A stretch of DNA of 64,000 bases from CAXTKD01 sp964244885 (GTDB lineage: Bacteria; Pseudomonadota; Alphaproteobacteria; Sphingomonadales; Sphingomonadaceae). Below are positions 50,012 through 57,982 of the stretch, piece after piece. The number at the start of each line of letters is the position of its first letter. Within the stretch, counting starts at the first letter, position 1. The stretch spans positions 124,001 through 188,000 of the forward strand of contig CAXTKD010000002.1 of assembly GCA_964244885.1 (NCBI GenBank). Reading direction: 5' to 3'. The notes under the pieces were generated by a model that saw only the letters and a list, made by a program, of their open reading frames with translations, searched no databases and was not told the origin of the DNA. A program made the position numbers and the translations under genes.

Positions 50012-50796
50012 CAGGCGGCAAGGCTCCAATTGTGGCCGAGCGGGCCGTGGCCCTGGCCGAAGCCCGGCGCGCCCAGGATCGCGGCATGGACATAGGCGCG
50101 CGCGCGATCGACCGCGGTGCGCAAATCGAGGCCGCGGCCGAGGCCGGTCGCGATGGCGGAGGCCAGCGTGCAGCCGGTGCCGTGGGTGTGGCGGGTGTCG
50201 ACACGCGGCGAGGTGAAGCGATGCTCGAACGCGCGGGTGACGAGCCAGTCCGCCACCTCGGCGCCGTCCAGATGACCGCCCTTGGCGAGCACCGCGCGGC
50301 AGCCGAGATCGAGCAGGGCGCGCGCCGCTTCCAGCGCGTCCACCTCGTCCTCGATGTCGAAACCGCTGAGCGCCGCCAGTTCGGGCGTGTTCGGCGTGAG
50401 CAGCGTCGCCTTGGGCAGGAGCCGTTCGAGCACCGCGCCAAGCGCGTCATCGTCGAGCAGGCGCGCGCCGCCCTTGGCGACCATGACGGGGTCGACAACC
50501 AGTGGAATGCCGTCGGGAAGGGTGTCGGCGACCGCGTGGACCATCGCGGCATCCGACAGCATCCCGGTCTTGATCGCATCGGCGCCGATGTCATCGAGCA
50601 CCGCGCGCATCTGCGCCTGGACGAAGGCGGGCGGGATGGCGAGCACGTCGGAGACGCCGAGGGTGTTCTGGACGGTCAGCGCGGCGATGGCGGTGGCCGC
50701 ATAGCCGCCGAGCATCGTAACGGTCTTGATGTCGGCCTGGATGCCAGCACCGCCCGAGGGGTCGCTGCCGGCGACGATGAGGACGCGGGGGATCAC
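50011..50796 (-). CDS. thiD: Hydroxymethylpyrimidine/phosphomethylpyrimidine kinase
   Basis: A 261-residue ribokinase-fold kinase of thiamine synthesis. VLIVAGSDPSGGAGIQADIK is the N-terminal signature; VDPVMVAKGGARLL, LTPNTPELAALSG and HGTGCTLASAIATGL (catalytic Asp-less CTLASA loop with anion hole) are conserved. The start is GTG at 50796; its ribosome site GGAGGG lies in the edge of element B copy 4. Confidence 0.92.
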   Translation of the reverse strand: MIPRVLIVAGSDPSGGAGIQADIKTVTMLGGYAATAIAALTVQNTLGVSDVLAIPPAFVQAQMRAVLDDIGADAIKTGMLSDAAMVHAVADTLPDGIPLVVDPVMVAKGGARLLDDDALGAVLERLLPKATLLTPNTPELAALSGFDIEDEVDALEAARALLDLGCRAVLAKGGHLDGAEVADWLVTRAFEHRFTSPRVDTRHTHGTGCTLASAIATGLGRGLDLRTAVDRARAYVHAAILGAPGFGQGHGPLGHNWSLAA

Positions 50797-50804
50797 GGAA
50801 ATAG

Positions 50805-50913
50805 CCCTCCCCCTTCCGGGGGGAGGGTTGGAAGAGGGGGCTGAGCTGCAAGAAGAATCCGCTCGCTGCCGCTCGCGCCCCTCTCCCCAGCCCTCCCCCC
50901 GGAAGGGGGAGGG
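50805..50913. repeat. Element B copy 4, between glmM and thiD
   Basis: The ends CCCTCCCCC and GGGGGAGGG (50805-50813, 50905-50913) are inverted, each followed by a palindrome (TTCCGG/CCGGAA centres), with a GC-rich core. The thiD ribosome site is its left edge. Confidence 0.9.
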
Positions 50914-50932
50914 AGCAAAAAGATGCCGATCG

Positions 50933-52270
50933 TCACGCCGCTGCCCGCACCGCGTCGCAGATGCTGTCGACGCACTCTTCGACCAGGCCCATGTCCTCGC
51001 CTTCCGCCATCACCCGGATCAGCGGTTCGGTGCCAGAGGGGCGGATGACGAGGCGGCCGGTGCCGGTGAGGCGGGCCTCGGCGTCTGCGATCGCCGCCTT
51101 GACCGGCTCGGCATCGAGCGGCTTGCCGCCGCTGAAGCGTACGTTCTTCAAAAGCTGCGGCAGGGGATCGAACAGGTGGAGCGCCTCGGAGGCCGGATTG
51201 CCCGAAGCGACGAGGACGCCGAGGATCTGGAGCGCGGCGACAAGGCCGTCGCCGGTCGTCGCATAGTCGGACAGGATGATGTGGCCCGACTGCTCGCCGC
51301 CGACGTTGAAATGCTTGGCGCGCATCGCTTCCAGCACATAGCGGTCGCCGACCTTGGTCCGCTCCATGAGCAGGCCCTGCGCCGCGAGATAGCGTTCGAG
51401 GCCGAGGTTCGACATCACGGTGGTGACGAGGCCCCCGCCCCTGAGCTTGCCCATCTTCGCCCAGCTTGAGGTGATGAGCGCCATCAGCTGGTCGCCGTCG
51501 ACGATCTTGCCGTTCTCGTCGACGACGATCAGGCGGTCCGCGTCGCCATCGAGCGCGATGCCGATATCGGCTCCCGATGCAACGACGGTCTCCTGCAGGA
51601 GCTGCGGGTGGGTCGAGCCGCACTTGTCGTTGATGTTGAAGCCATCAGGCTCGACGCCGATCGCGACGACGTCCGCGCCGAGCTCCCAGAGCGCGGTCGG
51701 GGCGGTGGTATAGGCGGCGCCGTTGGCGCAATCGACGACGATCTTCAGGCCGTCGAGACGAAGATGCTCGGGAAAGGTCGACTTGGCGAAGTGGATATAG
51801 CGGCCCCGCGCGTCCTCGATCTTTCGGGCGCGGCCGATATGGTCCGGCGTCGCGTAGAGAGTGTCGCGCTCCAGCATCGCCTCGATCTCGAGCTCGTCCT
51901 CGTCCGAAAGCTTGTAGCCGTCGGGGCCGAACAGCTTGATGCCATTGTCGTGATAGGCGTTGTGGCTGGCCGAGATCATCACGCCCAAGTCGGCGCGCAT
52001 CGAGCGGGCGAGCAGCGCTACGCCGGGCGTCGGCAGCGGGCCAACCATCACCACGTCCATGCCGACCGAGGTGAAGCCCGCGATCAGCGCCGATTCCATC
52101 ATATAGCCCGACAGGCGCGTGTCCTTGCCGATGACGACGCGGTGCTTGTGGTCGCCGCGCAGAAAGCGCGTGCCGGCGGCCTGGCCGACCTTCATCGCGA
52201 TCTCGGGCGTCATCGGGGCCTTGTTGGTCAGGCCGCGGATACCGTCGGTGCCGAAATATTTGCGCGCCAT
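50933..52270 (-). CDS. glmM: Phosphoglucosamine mutase
   Basis: A 445-residue enzyme making glucosamine-1-phosphate for peptidoglycan and LPS. FGTDGIRG at 6-13, active serine Ser102 in MISASHNAYHDNGIKLFG, the metal loop ALDGDADRL and RPSGTEPLIRVMAEGED near the end are all intact. ATG 52270. It leads the glmM-thiD-rnhB-ccrM series on the minus strand. Confidence 0.96.
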   Translation of the reverse strand: MARKYFGTDGIRGLTNKAPMTPEIAMKVGQAAGTRFLRGDHKHRVVIGKDTRLSGYMMESALIAGFTSVGMDVVMVGPLPTPGVALLARSMRADLGVMISASHNAYHDNGIKLFGPDGYKLSDEDELEIEAMLERDTLYATPDHIGRARKIEDARGRYIHFAKSTFPEHLRLDGLKIVVDCANGAAYTTAPTALWELGADVVAIGVEPDGFNINDKCGSTHPQLLQETVVASGADIGIALDGDADRLIVVDENGKIVDGDQLMALITSSWAKMGKLRGGGLVTTVMSNLGLERYLAAQGLLMERTKVGDRYVLEAMRAKHFNVGGEQSGHIILSDYATTGDGLVAALQILGVLVASGNPASEALHLFDPLPQLLKNVRFSGGKPLDAEPVKAAIADAEARLTGTGRLVIRPSGTEPLIRVMAEGEDMGLVEECVDSICDAVRAAA

Positions 52271-52337
52271 CTGATCCCCAACGCTCCCCCGACGCCGCTA
52301 TAGCGCGGGCTGCGGGCAAGCCGCTAGGGTCTGAAGC

Positions 52338-53030
52338 TCACCAATAGCCCCAGAAGCCGACGAGGGGCGCCCCGAGCAGCGGGTGCGCCCAGGTGGCACC
52401 GAGGAACAGTATCGCGCCGCCGACGACGGCGCGCCACCCGGGCCAGAGGCTCGAACCGGGCAGCTTGCCGCCGAGCTGGGCGGCGAAGGGCACGAAGGCG
52501 GTGCGCGACCGCCAGGCGGCCCAGCCGTCGCCGAGGAGCAGGAGCTTCTTGCGATCCTGCATCGCCGCGCCGAACAGGGCGAGGACGACGACGCCCGCAC
52601 CGAGAATTAGGCTGCGCGAGGTTCCGGCGACAAGGACGTGGACGAGGCCCCAGAGCGCGAAGCTCCACATCATCGGGTGGCGCGTGATGCGGAGGACGCC
52701 GCGTGGGACGGGCGCGCCCTTTAGGTGCCGCTGGGCGCCGGGAAGCGCGGGATTGGGGTCGAGGATCGATCCCGCGAGCAGGATCGAGGCGATCAGCATC
52801 AGCGGTGCGGCGAGCTGCCAGAACAGCGCGGGCGCGGTCCACAGCAACTCGACCGGCGCGGCGCGGAACGCCCACACCGCCCAGCCGCCGGTGATGAACG
52901 CGACGACCGAGTAGAGCGCCTGGAACCCGCGCTCGCCGATCCTCGCGACCAGCGGTGCGCGCAAGGGATGCGACAGCAGTTCGTGGGTGCCGACGAAGGC
53001 GATCACCGCCGCGAGGAGGCACAGGATCAT
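52338..53030 (-). CDS. NnrU-family membrane protein
   Basis: A 230-residue protein with about six hydrophobic segments. GTHELLSHPLRAPLVARIGE, ILDPNPALPGAQ and RITRHPMMWSFALWGLVH (isoprenylcysteine-methyltransferase-like) define NnrU. Some members accompany nitric-oxide reduction genes, but none are here. Its ATG overlaps the stop of the amidohydrolase upstream by 4 nt. Confidence 0.85.
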   Translation of the reverse strand: MILCLLAAVIAFVGTHELLSHPLRAPLVARIGERGFQALYSVVAFITGGWAVWAFRAAPVELLWTAPALFWQLAAPLMLIASILLAGSILDPNPALPGAQRHLKGAPVPRGVLRITRHPMMWSFALWGLVHVLVAGTSRSLILGAGVVVLALFGAAMQDRKKLLLLGDGWAAWRSRTAFVPFAAQLGGKLPGSSLWPGWRAVVGGAILFLGATWAHPLLGAPLVGFWGYW

Positions 53031-54307
53031 CGTTGGTAGTGCAGCGGCAATTGAGTGGACGCCTTGCCCGGATAATAGCGGTCGCGCAGCTTGGTCTGGC
53101 GCGAGACGAGCGGCACCTGCTGTCCGCCGATCAGCACCGCGACCGGAGCCGAGGCGAGCTCCAGCGGATCGCCGTCCCAGACGACGACATCGGCGCGCTT
53201 GCCGGCGGCGAGGCTCCCCATGTCGGCGAGACCGAAGATCGCGGCGGGCGCGCTGGTGATCGTCGCCATCGCCTCCGCGTGGGTAAGGCCGGTGGCGCCC
53301 GGCACCCTGGCCATCGCGACGAGGTTGCCCGCCTGCTGCGGCAGCAGGCGGATTTGCCGAGCGTCGTTGTCGTCGATCATGCCGAGTGCGACGGTGACGC
53401 CGGCGCGGACCATGCGGCCCACGTTCGATTCGGTCGAGCCCAGCATCTCGAAGCGCTCGGGCAGGTCGTTGGTGGCGCTGGCGATCACGGGCACGCGCGC
53501 CGCGGCGAGCTTGCCCGCGACCATCCAGCCCTCGGCGGCGCCGACGATCACCAGCCGGAGTTTCGGAAATTCGCCGCGCAGCTCCAGCACGCGCTCGATG
53601 TCGCTGGCGCGCTCGACGTGGACGACGAGCTGCTGGCGGCCGTCGACGACGGGCACCAGAGCCTCGGTGTCGGCGCGGTTGAACAGCGCCTCGCGGTCGC
53701 CGGTGGCGGCGCGGTACTTGACGCCGTTCCGGACGAAGTCCTGCGCCTCGTGCAGCCCGTTGCGGAACTCGGCGAAGGCCGAGGCGCGCGAGCCGCCGGA
53801 AAGCTCGGCGCCGCGCTCGCCGAGCTCGACGAACTGGAAGGCGCGCGGGCGGACCACCGAGTCGGAGGCGTCGCCGAGCGTGATCACCGCCCCCTGCCCG
53901 ATGAACACCGAATGGCCCGGCGCCGGCGCGACGACCGCGGCGGTGACGCCCTCGATCCGGTTGATCGGGATGTTGACCGAGCGCGGATTGACGCCCGGCG
54001 CGATGTCGATCGAGGCCGAGAACTCGGACTTGCTGGAGTCAGCATCGTCGGTTTCCTCGACCGCGTCGACCTCGACGATGCCGAGCCGGGTGAATCCGCC
54101 GATGATGCCGGGCGTCACCCAGCGGCCGGCGGCGTCGAGCACCTGTGCGCCGGCAGGCGGCGCGGCGGGGCCGACCGAGGCGATCCGGCCGTCCTGGATG
54201 ACGATCGTGGCGCTTGTGCCGTTTTCGAGGCGCGCGTTGGTTATCGCGGTCGTCTGCGCGAACGCCGGCGAAGCAAGCAGCGCCGCGGCGAGCAGGAGGC
54301 GCTTCAT
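53027..54307 (-). CDS. Exported imidazolonepropionase-like amidohydrolase
   Basis: 426 residues. A signal peptide (MKRLLLAAALLASPAFA) is followed by TAITNARLENGTSATIVIQD and the opening of an amidohydrolase fold, WVTPGIIGGFTRLGI. The usual DxHxH is missing (GGFTRLG), so the metal site is altered. MVAGKLAAARVPVIASATND and SLAAGKRADVVVWDGDPLEL are family blocks. The partner upstream has intact metal residues, so this may be a non-catalytic or specialised paralogue. ATG 54307; overlaps the upstream stop by 4 nt. Confidence 0.8.
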   Translation of the reverse strand: MKRLLLAAALLASPAFAQTTAITNARLENGTSATIVIQDGRIASVGPAAPPAGAQVLDAAGRWVTPGIIGGFTRLGIVEVDAVEETDDADSSKSEFSASIDIAPGVNPRSVNIPINRIEGVTAAVVAPAPGHSVFIGQGAVITLGDASDSVVRPRAFQFVELGERGAELSGGSRASAFAEFRNGLHEAQDFVRNGVKYRAATGDREALFNRADTEALVPVVDGRQQLVVHVERASDIERVLELRGEFPKLRLVIVGAAEGWMVAGKLAAARVPVIASATNDLPERFEMLGSTESNVGRMVRAGVTVALGMIDDNDARQIRLLPQQAGNLVAMARVPGATGLTHAEAMATITSAPAAIFGLADMGSLAAGKRADVVVWDGDPLELASAPVAVLIGGQQVPLVSRQTKLRDRYYPGKASTQLPLHYQR

Positions 54308-55722
54308 TTCACGTCTCCTTCGCCGACCTGGCCGAGCTCGAAGTCCGAGACCGGGCGCAGCCCCTTGTCGATGTCCAGCATCAGCGCGCCGTCGATCCAT
54401 ACCTTCTCGGGCCGGGTGTAGACGCTGAACGGATTGCCGTTCCACAGCACGACATCTGCCATCTTGCCGGGCTTCAGGCTGCCGACCTTGTCGGCGACTC
54501 CGATCGCCTTCGCCGCGTTGATGCCGAGCCAGGTCCAGGCGACCTCGTCGGGAATGACGAGGCCGGCGCGGCGGCCGTCGGACAGCGCCTTCGCCGCCTC
54601 CTGGTTCAGGCGCTGGATGCCGTTGGCGTCGTCCGAGTGGACGATCGCGCAGGCGCCGGCGGCGTGGACGAACGGGATGTTCTCGCGGATGCCGTCGTTG
54701 CCCTCCATCTTGAAGCCGTACCAGTCCGCCCACATCGCGGCGCAGATACCGTTTTCCTTGAGCATGTCGGCGATCTTGTAGGCCTCGACCGCGTGGTGGA
54801 AGGCGGAGACATGGTAGCCGAACTCCTTCGACATATCGATGACGTCGGCCATTTCGTCGGCGCGGTAGCAGTGGTTCTCGACGAGGATCTTGCCGTCGAG
54901 CACGCCGACCAGCGTGTCCATCGCGAGATCGCGCGGCGGCGCGTCCTCGGGCCTGGCGGTGCCATTGTCGGCCTTGCGGTCGTACGCGGCCCATTTGCGG
55001 CGGTATTCGACGGCGCGAGCCCAGGTCTGGCGGTCGACCGCGATGTTGGCCATCCGGCTGGCCGGCATCTGGTTGCGGCTGCCGTAGACGCGCTTGGGGT
55101 TCTCGCCGCACGCCATCTTGAGGCTATAGGGCGCCCCCGGAAACTTCATGCCCTGCATGGTCCGCGCGGCGACGTTCTTGAGCGTCGTGCCGCGCCCGCC
55201 GAACAGGTTGGCGGAGCCCGGGAGGATGTGCAGCGTGGTGACGCCGCCATTGGCGAGCGCCCGGCTGAAGCCCGGGTCCTGCGGCCAGATCGAATGCTCG
55301 GCCCAGACTTCGGAGCGCACCGGCCCCGTCGCCTCGTTGCCGTCCGAGTTCGCGGCGACCGAGGGCGTCGGGTAGTCGCCCAAGTGGCTGTGAACGTCGA
55401 TGACGCCCGGCGTCACCCATTTGCCGCGCCCGTCGATCACGGTCGCGCCGGCCTCGTCGACCGCCGCGCCGACCGCGGTGATCTTGCCGTTCTCGAACCG
55501 CACCGCGCCGCCGTCGAACCGCCCGCCCTCGCCGTCGTAGATGGTGACGTTCTTCACCACCGTCGGCACGCCGGGATAGGGCCGGTAGGTCGATGGGTAC
55601 GGATTTTCGGCGATCCGCACTACTTCGGGCGGCTTGCCCGAAGCGGAGGCGGGCCCCCTGTCGCCGCCACTATTGGCGCAGGCGGCGAGCGACAGGATCG
55701 CGAGCGCGAGGACCGGCTTCAT
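54304..55722 (-). CDS. Lipoprotein amidohydrolase (peptidase/prolidase-like)
   Basis: 472 residues. Lipobox ILSLAACANS (Cys about 15) marks a membrane-anchored exported protein. GVIDVHSHLGDYPTPSVAAN carries the metal-binding DxHSH; VENHCYRADEMADVIDMSKE and VIPDEVAWTWLGINAAKAIG are typical of this branch. PGKMADVVLWNGNPF is the usual C-terminal block. It follows the POT transporter by a one-base stop/start overlap, which suggests work on imported or periplasmic peptides (inference). Confidence 0.83.
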   Translation of the reverse strand: MKPVLALAILSLAACANSGGDRGPASASGKPPEVVRIAENPYPSTYRPYPGVPTVVKNVTIYDGEGGRFDGGAVRFENGKITAVGAAVDEAGATVIDGRGKWVTPGVIDVHSHLGDYPTPSVAANSDGNEATGPVRSEVWAEHSIWPQDPGFSRALANGGVTTLHILPGSANLFGGRGTTLKNVAARTMQGMKFPGAPYSLKMACGENPKRVYGSRNQMPASRMANIAVDRQTWARAVEYRRKWAAYDRKADNGTARPEDAPPRDLAMDTLVGVLDGKILVENHCYRADEMADVIDMSKEFGYHVSAFHHAVEAYKIADMLKENGICAAMWADWYGFKMEGNDGIRENIPFVHAAGACAIVHSDDANGIQRLNQEAAKALSDGRRAGLVIPDEVAWTWLGINAAKAIGVADKVGSLKPGKMADVVLWNGNPFSVYTRPEKVWIDGALMLDIDKGLRPVSDFELGQVGEGDVK

Positions 55723-57509
55723 CAATCGACTCCGTGCATCCAGCGCTTCAGCAGCGGAGAGATGACCAGCAGCAGGACGCCGACGCCGATCGACACCAGG
55801 CCGATCGTCCAGAACACGCCGGCATAGGTGTCGAGGCTGACCTTCAGATTGGTCACCTGCCCGCCGACGGTCTCGACGCTCGCCACCTGCGCCACGACGC
55901 CCGCGACGTACTGGGCGCAGGAGATCGACAGGAACCACACGCCCATCATCATGCCGACGATCCGCGCGATCGACAGCTTGGTGATCATGCTGAGGCCGAC
56001 GGGCGAGATGCAGAGCTCGGCGACCGAGTGGATCAAATAGAGCCCGGCCAGCCACCACAGCCCGACCTTGAAGTCGCTGCCGGCGAAATGCGTGCCCCAG
56101 ACGAGGAACAGGAATCCGAGGCCGACGCCCATCAGCGCCACCGCGAACTTGATCTGGATCGACGGTTCGACGCCGCGCCGCGCCAGCCACAGCCAGAGCG
56201 CGCTCATCACCGGCGCCAGCGCGACGATGAAGAAGGCGTTGAAGAACTGCGTCTGCCCGGCCGAGATGTTGAACAGGCCGAACACCGACAGCTCGGTATT
56301 GCGGTCGGCGAACAAGGTGAGCGAGGAGCCCGCCTGCTCGAACAGCGTCCAGAAACAGACGTTGAAGATGACGAGGACGATCGCCGCGCACATCATCTGG
56401 AACTCGGCGCGGGTGCCGACCTTCGCCGACCAGATCGGGATGCCGATGACCGAGGCGAGGAAGGTGCCGAACAGCACCTTGCCCATCAGCGGCAGCGCCA
56501 GGAGGTAGGCGACGATGCCCGATCCCGGCGTGGCGGTGCTGGCGACCATCAGGTTGGTGAACAGGAAATAGGCGACCGGGATGGCGAGGATCGCGCCGAG
56601 GAAGATCCACGGCGTACGGTCGGGCCCCTCCGCCACCGGCGGCTCGCCGTAGCCCGCGAGCTTGCCGCCGTCGAACTGGATCAGGCTCCACGAGATCAGC
56701 ATGCCGATCGCCGCGAGCCCGAAGCCCGCCCACCAGCCGACCGTCGTCGCGAGCAGCGGGCAGAGCAGCTGCGAGAACAGCGAACCGAGGTTGATGCCCA
56801 TGTAGAAGATCGTGAAGCCGGCATCGCGCCGGCGGTCGCCGGGCGCATAGAGCGAGCCGACGATGGTCGAGATGTTGGGCTTGAAGAAGCCGTTGCCGAT
56901 GGTGACCGCCGACAGCCCCATGAGGAGGAGCATCGTGTAGAGCGGCGAGCGATCGCCGCCGGCCTCGAAGCCGCCCTTGGCGATGGTGCGCGCGACGGTG
57001 CCGTCGGGGCGGGTCAGCGTGACGGTGCCGTCCTCGTTGCCCTTGATCGCCTGTTTCTCGGCGCCATTGACGAGATATTGCTGCTTGGCGTCGGTCGACT
57101 TGTCGACGACGACTTCATAGCGCGTTCCGTCGATGGTCGCGAAGGGCTTGGCCGCCTCGCCGCCGAAGCACAAAGTGAAATAGCCGGCGGCCATCAGGAT
57201 CGCGCCGAACTTCACCGATCGCTTCGATCCGAGATAGCGATCGGCGAGCAAGCCGCCGATCAGCGGCGTCAGGTAAACGAGCGCGGTGAAGCCGCCGTAG
57301 AGGCCGGTCGTCGTCTGGTCGCTGAAAAGGAAATGGTCGGCGAGGTAGAGCGTCAGCAGCGCCCGCATGCCGTAATAGCCAAAACGCTCCCACATCTCCG
57401 TGGTGAACAACCGCGCCAGCTGGCCGGGATGGCCGAACCACTGCCGGCCCTCGGTGGTGCGGAACGGATCGACGGCGTCAGGCGACGCGTCGTTTGACGG
57501 CTGAACCAT
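55722..57509 (-). CDS. POT/PTR-family proton-coupled peptide transporter
   Basis: A 595-residue inner-membrane transporter of di- and tripeptides. FTTEMWERFGYYGMRALLTL at about 35-54 is the E-x-x-E-R-F-x-Y-Y motif, and FYMGINLGSLFSQLLCPLLA is the second signature. About 12-14 helices with a large soluble insert (about 128-165, VVVDKSTDAKQQYLVNGAEK). It starts the POT-amidohydrolase-amidohydrolase-NnrU unit. Confidence 0.92.
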   Translation of the reverse strand: MVQPSNDASPDAVDPFRTTEGRQWFGHPGQLARLFTTEMWERFGYYGMRALLTLYLADHFLFSDQTTTGLYGGFTALVYLTPLIGGLLADRYLGSKRSVKFGAILMAAGYFTLCFGGEAAKPFATIDGTRYEVVVDKSTDAKQQYLVNGAEKQAIKGNEDGTVTLTRPDGTVARTIAKGGFEAGGDRSPLYTMLLLMGLSAVTIGNGFFKPNISTIVGSLYAPGDRRRDAGFTIFYMGINLGSLFSQLLCPLLATTVGWWAGFGLAAIGMLISWSLIQFDGGKLAGYGEPPVAEGPDRTPWIFLGAILAIPVAYFLFTNLMVASTATPGSGIVAYLLALPLMGKVLFGTFLASVIGIPIWSAKVGTRAEFQMMCAAIVLVIFNVCFWTLFEQAGSSLTLFADRNTELSVFGLFNISAGQTQFFNAFFIVALAPVMSALWLWLARRGVEPSIQIKFAVALMGVGLGFLFLVWGTHFAGSDFKVGLWWLAGLYLIHSVAELCISPVGLSMITKLSIARIVGMMMGVWFLSISCAQYVAGVVAQVASVETVGGQVTNLKVSLDTYAGVFWTIGLVSIGVGVLLLVISPLLKRWMHGVD

Positions 57510-57652
57510 GAAAATCTCCCTTAGCGCCGGTGCTCTCGCCCGGCTCTCCCTGGCGCGGAGCCTAGCGGCGGGCGGGCGGCGATGTAAGCCCCCTGCTCGT
57601 TCGCGCGGGAACCGCTATCCTGCGGCGTTCGATACGGTCGCGGAGGACACGG

Positions 57653-57982
57653 ATGGTCAGCCTTTTCTCCTACGGTACGCTGCAGCTCCCGGCGGTCCAG
57701 CTAGCCAATTTCGGCCGCGTGCTGGAGGGTACGCCCGACGCGCTTCCCGGTTATCGGCTGAAGACCGTCCGGATCGCCGTCGCGGCGGTGGTCGGGTTGA
57801 GCGGCAGTGACGAGCATCTGATCGTCTCGCCGGGCGAACCGGAGGACAGCGTCCCGGGCGTGGTGCTGACGATCACCGAGGCCGAGCTTGCCGAGGCCGA
57901 CGCCTACGAGACCGACGACTACCGCCGCACCGAAGCGCGGTTGGCATCGGGCGCGACGGCCTGGGTCTACGTCGAAGCCTAG
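57653..57982 (+). CDS. AIG2/gamma-glutamylcyclotransferase-like protein
   Basis: 109 residues. LFSYGTLQLPAVQLANFG at 4-21 is the YGTL anion-binding motif; LAEADAYETDDYRR contains the probable catalytic Glu. Substrate unknown (gamma-glutamyl compounds in relatives). ATG 57653 follows GGAGGA. Its 3' end overlaps the TonB receptor stop by 4 nt on the opposite strand. Confidence 0.88.
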   Translation: MVSLFSYGTLQLPAVQLANFGRVLEGTPDALPGYRLKTVRIAVAAVVGLSGSDEHLIVSPGEPEDSVPGVVLTITEAELAEADAYETDDYRRTEARLASGATAWVYVEA

